Source: Candidatus Methylacidithermus pantelleriae
GTDB lineage: Bacteria > Verrucomicrobiota > Verrucomicrobiia > Methylacidiphilales > Methylacidiphilaceae
Assembly: GCF_905250085.1 (NCBI RefSeq)
Contig: NZ_CAJNOB010000067.1
Location: forward strand, 24,286-88,285
Direction of reading: 5' to 3'
DNA: 64,000 nt
Every line of letters starts with the position of its first letter. The first letter of the stretch is position 1. The position numbers were made by a program, and so were the translations under genes. A model generated the notes under the pieces. That model worked only from the letters and a program-made list of their open reading frames with translations, had not been told where the DNA came from and did no database searches. Shown in pieces: positions 56,732 through 64,000 of the stretch.

Positions 56732-59700
56732 ACCCGATAGAATTGTCCAACCAAATTGAGGAAGGATATCGTCGGTACCTGAAGACTACTTTCTACTTTA
56801 GGGACCCGGATCTCAGGAAGTCCTTCGAGGAGGCTTTGGACTCCGGGCGTCTGAGCAAAGGTCCCTATCTTGAAGCCACACCGGTCTTCAAGCGTGGGCA
56901 GACACCGCGAGTCTTGTTTGGAAGCCTCCTCGGATTCCAGCCGGACGAGGGATTCCTAAAAGCAATGCAGGGTGACAGACCACTCTATCGGCACCAGGAG
57001 GAAGCCATCCGGCGTGTATCCAACGGGTTCAACGCGATCGTCGCCACTGGAACTGGAAGTGGGAAGACCGAAGCGTTTCTCTACCCTATTCTGCTTCATC
57101 TTTATCGGGAATTTCGGGAAGGTAAATTGGGCCCGGGGGTGCGCGTGTTGATTCTGTACCCGATGAACGCGCTGGCCAACGATCAGCGAGAGCGCATGGG
57201 AGAGATTTGCAAACGACTTAAAGACTCCAACTCACCGTTCCGATTCACCTTTGGACAATACATCGGGGAGACCCCGGAGGATGAGAACGACTCCCAGCGC
57301 CACGCGAAAGATCATCTCGCGGAGCGAAAAGGCTACTCCATTGTTGAGAATGGGAGAGTGGTACATGGAGAGCTGGTTTTAAGATCCGAGATGCGGACTA
57401 CACCACCGCACGTCCTGCTGACCAACTACTCTATGCTTGAGTATCTGCTACTTCGCCCTAACGATAGTCCTCTGTTTGACAACGGACGTGCCCGTTGGTG
57501 GACGTTTTTAGTGCTGGACGAAGCGCATCAATACCGCGGATCGCGGGGCATCGAGATGGCCATGCTCCTGCGGCGTCTCAAGCAACGACTCAGGGAAGGC
57601 GGCCGGACAGAACCCTTTCGCTGTATCGCCACCAGTGCCACATTGATGGGCGGAGAGCAAGACAAAGCCGCCGTCGCCCAATTTGCCTCCGACCTATTTG
57701 GTGAGCCTTTCCACGAAGAGGACGTCATCTTAGGTGAGCCGGAACCCATACCTGAGCCGGGAACGGCGAGACTCGACCGTGAGGACTACAGGGTTCTTAA
57801 GGCACTCCTCGCTGGCGTGGGAAACGATGCGAGTGCCCTGACTAGAATGGCAGGGAAGATCGGTGTCTCTCTCGCCGCCGAGGATGATCTCAAGAAGAAG
57901 GTGGGGAAGCTTCTCCAAAGTGATAGCCGGTCCGCAACCCTTCGTCGTAGCATCACGGGTAATCCCACAGAGGTTCAGAAAATCGCTGATCAAATTTTTG
58001 ACGACGTACCGAAAGAGGAACGGGTGCCTGCTCTCTGCCAGTTAGTCGATCTCCTTGTCCGCGCCCAAGACCGTTCCTCCGGTGCGTCGCTACTGTCCGC
58101 ACGCTACCACCTTTTTCTCCGGTCTCTTGAGGGAGCGTTTGTCTCTTATTGGCCCGAGAAGCAAGTTTTTCTGGACCGAAAAACAGAGCGCACGGCCTTT
58201 GAAGTTGCCCTGTGCCGGGAATGCGGTCAGCATTACTTTGTCGCCCAAAAGAATTTCCGGGGCGGTAAAGTCCAGGAGGCTATTCGTGACCCAAACGATG
58301 TGGACTTCGGAGCAACGTTCCTGCGTCCTATTGAGAACGAGGGAGAGGGAAGCGAGGAGGACGAAAACGACAATTCCGCAAACAAAGCGGTGTTTTCCCT
58401 TTGTGTTCAATGTGGAGAAGCACACCGCACTAAGCCTTCGTGTGGACATGAGCACTTTATCCGAGTTGTCAAAGAGGACCCACCTGGAGACGAGGACCGA
58501 GCAGACCAACTGCAAAAGTGCGGTGCCTGTGGATATGCTGCTGCCGGTCGCGACCCGGTCAGGGAAGTAGTGCATGGCACTGACGGTCCTCATGCGGTTA
58601 TCGCAACAACGCTTTATAGAGCACTTCCAGAGGGGCGGAAGAAAGTGCTCGCCTTTGCAGACGGACGCCAGGAGGCGGCCTTCTTCGCCTGGTACCTCGA
58701 AGACTCTTATCGAGACATTCTGAGCCGCAACTTGCTCTTGCGAGTCTCACGGAAACTGTCTCCGCATACACAGGAAGGTTTATCTCTGCGAGAATTGGCT
58801 AGCGAGCTCCGAAACTTATTCCTCGAGCAGCAGGTCTTTCCCCCGGCTACTGGTGACCTGGAATTACGTCGCAAGGCGTGGATTAGCCTGTATCGGGAGT
58901 TCCTGACTCACGAGCCAAGGATTTCTCTTGAAGGGGTTGGCCTGGTTCGCTGGTCCATCAAATGGCCTGGTTTGTTTGAGATTCCGCAGGTACTCAAAAA
59001 TCCTCCTTGGTCACTGACTGAACAGGAAGCGAGTGATCTAGTGTTTATCCTGCTGGACACGATGAGAACCGACGGGGCGGTAGAGTTGCGGACTGAGGAT
59101 GGCATCTCCCTGAGCTGGAGCGATCTCAACCTCCAGGCTTCACAGATGCGTTTCGGTATCGGCCCGCCACGGGGAAAAAAGCATGTGCGCAGTTGGGATG
59201 GCAATCAGGGAAAACGGGCTCAGTTTTTGGCCAAGTTTCTCATGGGATTAGGAGAAGGTCTGTCCGAGCAAGAAGCACTCGATCAAGCGGTAACAGTGCT
59301 GAGGGAGATTTGGGAAGCTCTTCGTCAGTCCGATGAGAAGGCTCCTTCCTCTCTGGATCGCCATCGCCTCTTATTACCTGTTGACGACGGGCGCAGACTG
59401 AATCCAGACTGGTGGAGGCTGCATCTAATACGGGATAAAGACACCCTGTTTCAATGTGATACCTGTGGGCGTCTTCAAGCGGTTTCGGTGCGCGGTGTGT
59501 GTCCAAGACATCGTTGTTCCGGCATTCTAAAACCAGTGCAGGTTCATGACTTGGAACCGAACCATTACCGCCTGCTCTACCAGGAAAACCTTCCCGGAAT
59601 CCTCAGAGTGGAAGAGCACACTGCACAGCTGGATAAAGAAAAAGCCCGCGAATTCCAGCGGGAGTTTAAGGATGGCAAAATCCACGTTCTGAGTTGCTCA

Positions 59701-61422
59701 ACGACTTTTGAATTGGGTGTGGACTTGGGCGACCTGGATACTATTTTCTTGCGCAATGTTCCGCCCGAAGCCTTTAATTACGCCCAGCGGGTGGGTCGGG
59801 CTGGGCGTCGTAGCGAATATCCTGGATTTGCCATTACCTACTGTCGGCGGAGCCCGCATGACCTTTACCACTTTTCCCAGCCTGAACGAATGCTCAAGGG
59901 CATCGTTCGGCCTCCGGTCTTGAGTCTGCATAACGAAAAAATTATCACCCGCCATATCACAGCAGTGGCGCTCTCGCGCTTTTTCCGAGAGTTTCCTGAA
60001 AGATTCGAAGCCGTTAAGAACCTATTTGTCAACTTAGAAAATCCCTGCGGCGTTACCGATTTCGGAGCCTTTCTTCTCCAGCACAGAGCGGAACTGGAGG
60101 AATCCTTGCGTGCAATCGTCCCGCCTCACATGTTGGGTGAAGTTGGATTGGATGACGGGGGATGGATCGAGAGAATTACGGGAAAGGAAGGCCGCTTCTC
60201 CCTTGCCGAGGCTGAAGTCTCCAGCGATTACCGAATTGTCAAGGAGCTAGAAAGAACGGCGGCGACTCGGGGAAAATACAAGACGGCGGAGTGGGCAAAA
60301 GCAAGAGCGAGGGCAATATCCGAAGAGGACGTCCTTTCTTTCCTATCCCGGAAGGCTGTAATACCAAAGTACGGATTCCCTGTGGATGTCGTTGAATTGG
60401 ATACCCAAAGAACACAACAAAACCAAGAAGCCTTTGAAGTGATGCTTCAAAGAGATCTCAGCATTGCCATTTCTGAATTTGCCCCCACGAGCAAGCTGGT
60501 TGCAAACAAAAAAGTGTGGACTTCTCACGGGCTCAAGAGGGTAGCCGAGAAGGAGTGGCCACGGAAGTTTTACAAACGATGTGCAAGCCATAATGTGTTC
60601 CTTCAGTGGGAGTACGGCGAAGATGAACCTCCGACACCCTGTGGTGATCGACTGGTGGTATCTCAATATATTGTTCCACGCTTTGGGTTCGTGACCGATC
60701 GAGACAAACCGAAGGAACCAAAATCCCGAACCGCAAGGGTATTCTCAACACGCCCGTATTTTGCCGGTCCTCTTGGTCCTGAACCGGGTACCGTCAGGTT
60801 CCCCAACCCTGAGACTCCTTTGATTACCGTCAGGAAGGCCTCCCCGGGCCTTATGGTCGTTTTATGCGAAGGCCGCCGTGGAGAGGGGTTCTACATCTGC
60901 AAAGAATGTGGTGCGGGGTTTAGAGATCGTCCAAGAACGCATAAGACGCCCTACGGTCATGATTGCCGAGGGACATTGGAACAGGTCTCACTTGGTCATG
61001 AGTTCGTGACGGATGTATTGCAACTTCAGTTTCATCTACAATGTGAGAATGGAGTTGATCCTATCTGGTTTACATACTCGCTTGCGTATGCTCTGGTAGA
61101 AGGCGCTGCGGAGGTATTAGAAGTTCCATCCACCGACCTCAGCGCGACGGTAGCCTATAGCGAGCAGTATCCGGTTCTTCCCATCATCTTATACGACGAT
61201 GTACCCGGGGGGGCAGGACTTGTTGCCCGGCTTGAAGAGGAGGAGGTGCTAAGGGCTTGTCTGGAATCTGCTCAGAAAAGGGTCAGTGGCCAATGCGGGT
61301 GCGGCGAAAACACGAGTTGTTATGGGTGTCCGAGAAGGTACCGGAATCAATTTGCCCATCAGCATCTGCAGCGTGGTGCGGTGATGAAGTATCTCAAAAG
61401 ATTGCTTTCGGGATGGCGGTAG
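56728..61422 (+). CDS. Large DEAH helicase with zinc ribbons and DUF1998 C-terminus
   Basis: Superfamily 2 helicase of ~1564 residues (ATG 56728 overlapping the preceding TGA; a GTG seven codons upstream is also in frame). Motif I is VATGTGSGKTEAFLYPIL (residues ~107-124), motif Ia LILYPMNALANDQRERMGE, motif II LVLDEAHQYRGSRG (~260-274), motif III CIATSATL (~300). The second RecA half is far downstream: CSTTFELGVDLGDLDTIFLR (~990) and AQRVGRAGRRSEY (~1020). Between and after are CxxC pairs: CRECGQHY, CVQCGEAH, CGACGYAA, CDTCGRLQ and CKECGAGF. The end is a DUF1998 domain with the CGCGENTSCYGCPRRYRNQF cluster. This domain set is shared with DruE (Druantia), DrmA/DrmB (DISARM) and MrfA. No nuclease domain is visible, so the effector is unclear. 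Confidence 0.9.
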   Translation: MNPIELSNQIEEGYRRYLKTTFYFRDPDLRKSFEEALDSGRLSKGPYLEATPVFKRGQTPRVLFGSLLGFQPDEGFLKAMQGDRPLYRHQEEAIRRVSNGFNAIVATGTGSGKTEAFLYPILLHLYREFREGKLGPGVRVLILYPMNALANDQRERMGEICKRLKDSNSPFRFTFGQYIGETPEDENDSQRHAKDHLAERKGYSIVENGRVVHGELVLRSEMRTTPPHVLLTNYSMLEYLLLRPNDSPLFDNGRARWWTFLVLDEAHQYRGSRGIEMAMLLRRLKQRLREGGRTEPFRCIATSATLMGGEQDKAAVAQFASDLFGEPFHEEDVILGEPEPIPEPGTARLDREDYRVLKALLAGVGNDASALTRMAGKIGVSLAAEDDLKKKVGKLLQSDSRSATLRRSITGNPTEVQKIADQIFDDVPKEERVPALCQLVDLLVRAQDRSSGASLLSARYHLFLRSLEGAFVSYWPEKQVFLDRKTERTAFEVALCRECGQHYFVAQKNFRGGKVQEAIRDPNDVDFGATFLRPIENEGEGSEEDENDNSANKAVFSLCVQCGEAHRTKPSCGHEHFIRVVKEDPPGDEDRADQLQKCGACGYAAAGRDPVREVVHGTDGPHAVIATTLYRALPEGRKKVLAFADGRQEAAFFAWYLEDSYRDILSRNLLLRVSRKLSPHTQEGLSLRELASELRNLFLEQQVFPPATGDLELRRKAWISLYREFLTHEPRISLEGVGLVRWSIKWPGLFEIPQVLKNPPWSLTEQEASDLVFILLDTMRTDGAVELRTEDGISLSWSDLNLQASQMRFGIGPPRGKKHVRSWDGNQGKRAQFLAKFLMGLGEGLSEQEALDQAVTVLREIWEALRQSDEKAPSSLDRHRLLLPVDDGRRLNPDWWRLHLIRDKDTLFQCDTCGRLQAVSVRGVCPRHRCSGILKPVQVHDLEPNHYRLLYQENLPGILRVEEHTAQLDKEKAREFQREFKDGKIHVLSCSTTFELGVDLGDLDTIFLRNVPPEAFNYAQRVGRAGRRSEYPGFAITYCRRSPHDLYHFSQPERMLKGIVRPPVLSLHNEKIITRHITAVALSRFFREFPERFEAVKNLFVNLENPCGVTDFGAFLLQHRAELEESLRAIVPPHMLGEVGLDDGGWIERITGKEGRFSLAEAEVSSDYRIVKELERTAATRGKYKTAEWAKARARAISEEDVLSFLSRKAVIPKYGFPVDVVELDTQRTQQNQEAFEVMLQRDLSIAISEFAPTSKLVANKKVWTSHGLKRVAEKEWPRKFYKRCASHNVFLQWEYGEDEPPTPCGDRLVVSQYIVPRFGFVTDRDKPKEPKSRTARVFSTRPYFAGPLGPEPGTVRFPNPETPLITVRKASPGLMVVLCEGRRGEGFYICKECGAGFRDRPRTHKTPYGHDCRGTLEQVSLGHEFVTDVLQLQFHLQCENGVDPIWFTYSLAYALVEGAAEVLEVPSTDLSATVAYSEQYPVLPIILYDDVPGGAGLVARLEEEEVLRACLESAQKRVSGQCGCGENTSCYGCPRRYRNQFAHQHLQRGAVMKYLKRLLSGWR

Positions 61423-61455
61423 AGTCTTATGCTACACGAGGTAGGTAAGTGAAAT

Positions 61456-62790
61456 GTGGAAAAGGAGGCCGCCCGAGCGGCTGCGAAAGATGCTGGACAC
61501 CCGTCGGCAAAGGCGGAGTGGGAGGGCGAAGGAGATCCTCCTGGAAAAGACAATCGATGGGTGGTGTCGCTGGGGACGCTGAACGAGGGCTGGGATGCCC
61601 AGAACGTCACCCAAATTGTGGGTCTGCGCGCGTTCACGTCGTCGCAGCTCCTGTGTGAGCAGGTGATGGGGCGCGGGCTGCGCCGCACGAACTACGATGA
61701 CTTCTCCGAACCCGAATATGTGGACGTCTACGGCGTGCCCTTTGAGGTGATCCCGGTCAAGAAGAAGCCGATCAGCCGAACGGAAGTGCAGAAGGTGTCC
61801 ACCCTGGTGCGGGCGCTTCCCGAACGCAAATACCTGGAGCTCACGTTCCCCCGGGTGGAAGGCTATGTCTTTGATGTGCCCCAGCGTATCAAGATCAATC
61901 TGGAAGAGGTACCCTATTTGACCATAGATCCATCCCACGAGCCGACCGAGGTGGTGGCCAAACCCGCCGCCGGATACCGCGTCGGCCGCCCGGACCGCCT
62001 CGGCCCCGGGCCGGAAGTTCTTCACGATCGTAACCCGTTCCACCACGAAAAGCGCCTGCAGGCGACGGTGTACGTGATCGCCGCCGAGATCACCCGCCGG
62101 CTCAAGGAGAAACGGGAGGAGTGGCAAGCCCGCCATGTGCTCTTCCCCCAGGTATTGGATATCGTTTGGCGCTACCTGGAGGAGCGGGTTGTGGTCGCCG
62201 AAGATGTGGTCCTCGAGGAGGTGGCTCTACTCAAATACAAGCAGCGCATCATCGAGCGGCTGACGGAGGCCATCGAGCCCGACGCGGAGGCCGGAGAGCC
62301 CCCTCTCTTGCCAGTCATCGAGCGCTTCCGCCCGGTGGGGTCCACCTCTGAAGTGCTCTTCCGCACCGTGCGCCCCACGGTGGGCACGACGAAGAGCCAC
62401 ATCAGCCATGTGGTGCTCGATGCGCCCACGTGGGAGCACAGCGTGGCCTATCGGCTTGAACGGATGCCCGAAGTCATCGCCTATGCGCGCAACGACCACC
62501 TGGACTTCACCATCCCCTACGAGTGGCAGGGGGTGCGGCACGAGTCTCGCCCTGACTACCTCATCCGCTGGCGTTGCGAGGACAGCCGGGAAATGAAGAT
62601 TATCCTCGAGGTCAAGGGCTTTGAGACCGAGCAGGATCGGCAGAAGGAAGCTGCCGCGAAGCGCTGGGTGCGGGCGGTCAATCATCACGGCGGGTTTGGG
62701 CAATGGGCCTTCGTGGTGTGCAGGGATCCTTCGCAACTTGGGAGTATCCTTGCCAGGGAGGCTGCTCAAGTTCGTAGCAGCAGAAGATAG
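61456..62790 (+). pseudogene. C-terminal half of a type III-like restriction enzyme (Res)
   Basis: The frame holds 444 codons from a GTG, but begins inside the second helicase domain: WVVSLGTLNEGWDAQNVTQI, then VMGRGLRRTNYDDFSEP. Everything before that (P-loop, DEAD box) is missing. The C-terminal nuclease domain looks complete: RPDYLIRW followed by IILEVKGFE supplies the PD...ExK residues. It is the natural partner of the Mod fragment at 53871-54290. The helicase of the new module ends 33 bases upstream, so the module replaced the 3' part of mod and the 5' part of res. It may still be translated, but cannot act as an ATP-dependent enzyme. Confidence 0.82.
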
Positions 62791-62866
62791 CCAGCGCACC
62801 TTTGATGTAGGGACAGGACAGGGAAGCCTAGGAGTAAGCTCAACGGCAGCAAGAAGAAGCCGCTGA

Positions 62867-63202
62867 CCATCAAAAGTTACTTTTGCAACAAGAGTATTCA
62901 CCGATATCCGATCTGACCTGGAGTGGGCATTCCTGGATACCCTCTATCAGGGTGGCTACCGCTTTCCAGATGAGGCTCAGAGGGGAATCTCAGACCCACG
63001 GTGCGTTGTGGACTTCTTCTACAAGCCAAACGTCTGTGTATTCTGTGACGGATCGGTACATGAGGAACCAAACCAGCAGGCTCGCGACAACGAGATCCGC
63101 CGTCGACTCCGCGCCAGGGGCTACCGGGTCGTGGTCATTCGGTACGATCAGGATCTCAAAGAGCAGATACAGCGTTACCCTGATGTATTTGGCGCATCTT
63201 AG
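62867..63202 (+). pseudogene. Orphan C-terminal Vsr/DUF559-like nuclease tail of a lost helicase
   Basis: The frame is open from just after a TGA (62864-62866) with no proper start. It reads [20 protein letters not shown], then [20 protein letters not shown] and [20 protein letters not shown], ending [20 protein letters not shown]. That is the PD-(D/E)xK-like tail known at the end of some DEAD/DUF1998 helicases. The helicase itself is absent. It is a second sign that older defence genes were removed from this spot. Confidence 0.7.
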
Positions 63203-63374
63203 AACCGTCTTCTTGGACAAGGCATGAGAAGAGATAAAAGAAAGGATCGATAATCGGAAGTCAGTGTGGCTAGTACACCTTGAGCCTCTTGTACACCGAT
63301 TCCGACTTGGTTCGGTAACAGAATATCCAACGGAAGGGAGAGTTTGTTGATAAACCAGTGCATAAAAGCCAACA

Positions 63375-63659
63375 TCACTCTCCCACCTTCCCGTTTGTTC
63401 TACGTTTAACCCTCCCCTTGCCTTGACCCCGCAAAAAGCCGCTCTGGCGACCCAAGATCGCGGTGTGGATGAGCAGGGCTAGAAAGAGGACTAATGCCAC
63501 TGCATTAAGCAACCCACCCCAGCGGCGTACGTCTACAGCCACTAGGAGATCACCACCAATACGCAGTGCAAGCGACAGATTCCCCCACCCCAGCGGCATC
63601 CGCTGATCTTCCACACCTTCGATAGCCTTAGCCTGACTTCGACACTTTTTCACCGACAT
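63375..63659 (-). CDS. Small hypothetical membrane protein
   Basis: This is a 94-codon frame from an ATG, with one hydrophobic stretch (GGLLNAVALVLFLALLIHTA) and a basic C-terminus (GQGKGRVKRRTNGKVGE). No family recognised. The surrounding 63203-63756 region otherwise holds no gene. It could be real or chance. Confidence 0.35.
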   Translation of the reverse strand: MSVKKCRSQAKAIEGVEDQRMPLGWGNLSLALRIGGDLLVAVDVRRWGGLLNAVALVLFLALLIHTAILGRQSGFLRGQGKGRVKRRTNGKVGE

Positions 63660-63756
63660 TGTGATTTATCAATTACTTACGGAAAGTATGTAGTACGTAA
63701 TAGATGAAATAATATGTTGACGTGTATTTGTTGTGTTTGGCATACAAGAGTGCGTA

Positions 63757-64000
63757 GTGTACTTTTGCGAGGTCAAGTCGCGGCAGAAGGGGAAGGTTTA
63801 CAAGAGCTATTTTATCCGAGAGTCGTATCGGACCGAGAAAGGGCCGCGTTCCCGGACGATCTGCAATGTCACCGCGCTACCCGAAGAGGTCCGGGAGCTG
63901 ATTCGTTTGGGCTTGCAGGGGAAGAAGGTCGTCGAGGTTGAGAAGCTGGGACTGGAGGAGCAATCGGACTTCGGGGGTCTGGCGGTTTTGCGGGAGGCAT
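63757..64000 (+). CDS. IS1634-like transposase, N-terminal part, cut by window edge
   Basis: From a GTG at 63757 the frame is open to the window end (81 codons): MYFCEVKSRQKGKVYKSYFI, then RESYRTEKGPRSRTICNVTA and LPEEVRELIRLGLQGKKVVE. The pattern of an early basic strand with KG..Y.SY.IRESYRT.KGPR resembles the N-terminus of IS1634-family DDE transposases. A small inverted repeat (ATTAC...GTAAT, 63671-63700) upstream may belong to the element end. No stops or shifts are seen, so the copy may be intact beyond the edge. Confidence 0.65.
   Translation, partial: MYFCEVKSRQKGKVYKSYFIRESYRTEKGPRSRTICNVTALPEEVRELIRLGLQGKKVVEVEKLGLEEQSDFGGLAVLREA

Noticed and set aside
54304..61422. Calling the module Druantia or DISARM outright
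   Set aside because: The helicase domains fit several systems, DISARM's methylase and phospholipase-D genes are absent, and the uS9-domain partner does not match a component I can name.

Overview
This is a bacterial chromosome window, moderately GC-rich by eye, with compact operons on both strands. The core genes suggest a Gram-negative hopanoid producer. They include squalene-hopene cyclase with its hopanoid nucleosidase, a Moco sulfite dehydrogenase with a c-type cytochrome, an iron-sulfur type PurF and a one-piece tmRNA next to smpB. An acidophilic or methylotrophic verrucomicrobial relative (Methylacidiphilum-like) would fit the gene mix, but that is an inference and not something the sequence proves.

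Layout. 0-5 kb: end of a membrane protein, acetyl-CoA synthetase, a PAP2 phosphatase and a secreted protein of unknown function. 4.5-8 kb: a TetR regulator divergent from an EmrA/EmrB-type efflux pair, with a perfect 16-bp palindrome between them. 9-13.3 kb: aldehyde dehydrogenase, coiled-coil zinc-ribbon protein, SmpB, RNA polymerase omega and a methyltransferase. 13.5-16.5 kb: tmRNA (tag ANEELALAA) facing purF-purM; the purM 3' end runs into the tmRNA 3' end. 16.7-18.8 kb: a badly decayed IS607-type element (resolvase plus TnpB); a decayed sister TnpB lies at 26.2-27.0 kb. 18.9-26 kb: secreted protein, M42-type peptidase, shc-hpnG and leuS. 27-30 kb: a two-domain siroheme-decarboxylase-like protein, leuB and leuD. 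30-41 kb: a long co-directional run (M20 peptidase, pyrB, pyrC, carA, trpD, Lhr helicase, HAD phosphatase). 41.5-49.4 kb: sulfite dehydrogenase pair, rpe, HAD phosphatase, L,D-transpeptidase, LOG-family protein, and a homocysteine-methyltransferase-like/methylene-THF-reductase fusion.

From about 49.4 kb to the right edge the window is an accessory island. It opens with a stretch without genes, then relics of IS1182-like and IS481-like transposases, then what looks like the 3' half of a tRNA-Leu, a possible attachment site. Fragments of older restriction systems follow: a degraded HsdM with a lost catalytic motif, the first ~140 codons of a type III-like Mod, the C-terminal half of the matching Res, and a Vsr-like nuclease tail of a helicase. 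Between the Mod and Res fragments, exactly where the middle of that operon should be, sits an apparently intact three-ORF module (54.3-61.4 kb).

The module encodes a small single-span membrane protein, a 692-residue protein with a C-terminal domain that reads as ribosomal protein uS9, and a ~1564-residue DEAH helicase with several zinc ribbons and a DUF1998 C-terminus. The last two genes overlap as ATGA. This looks like a defence system of the helicase/DUF1998 kind (the DruE, DrmA/DrmB and MrfA neighbourhood) with an unusual uS9-like partner. It is the best candidate here for something undescribed. The window ends inside an IS1634-like transposase gene.
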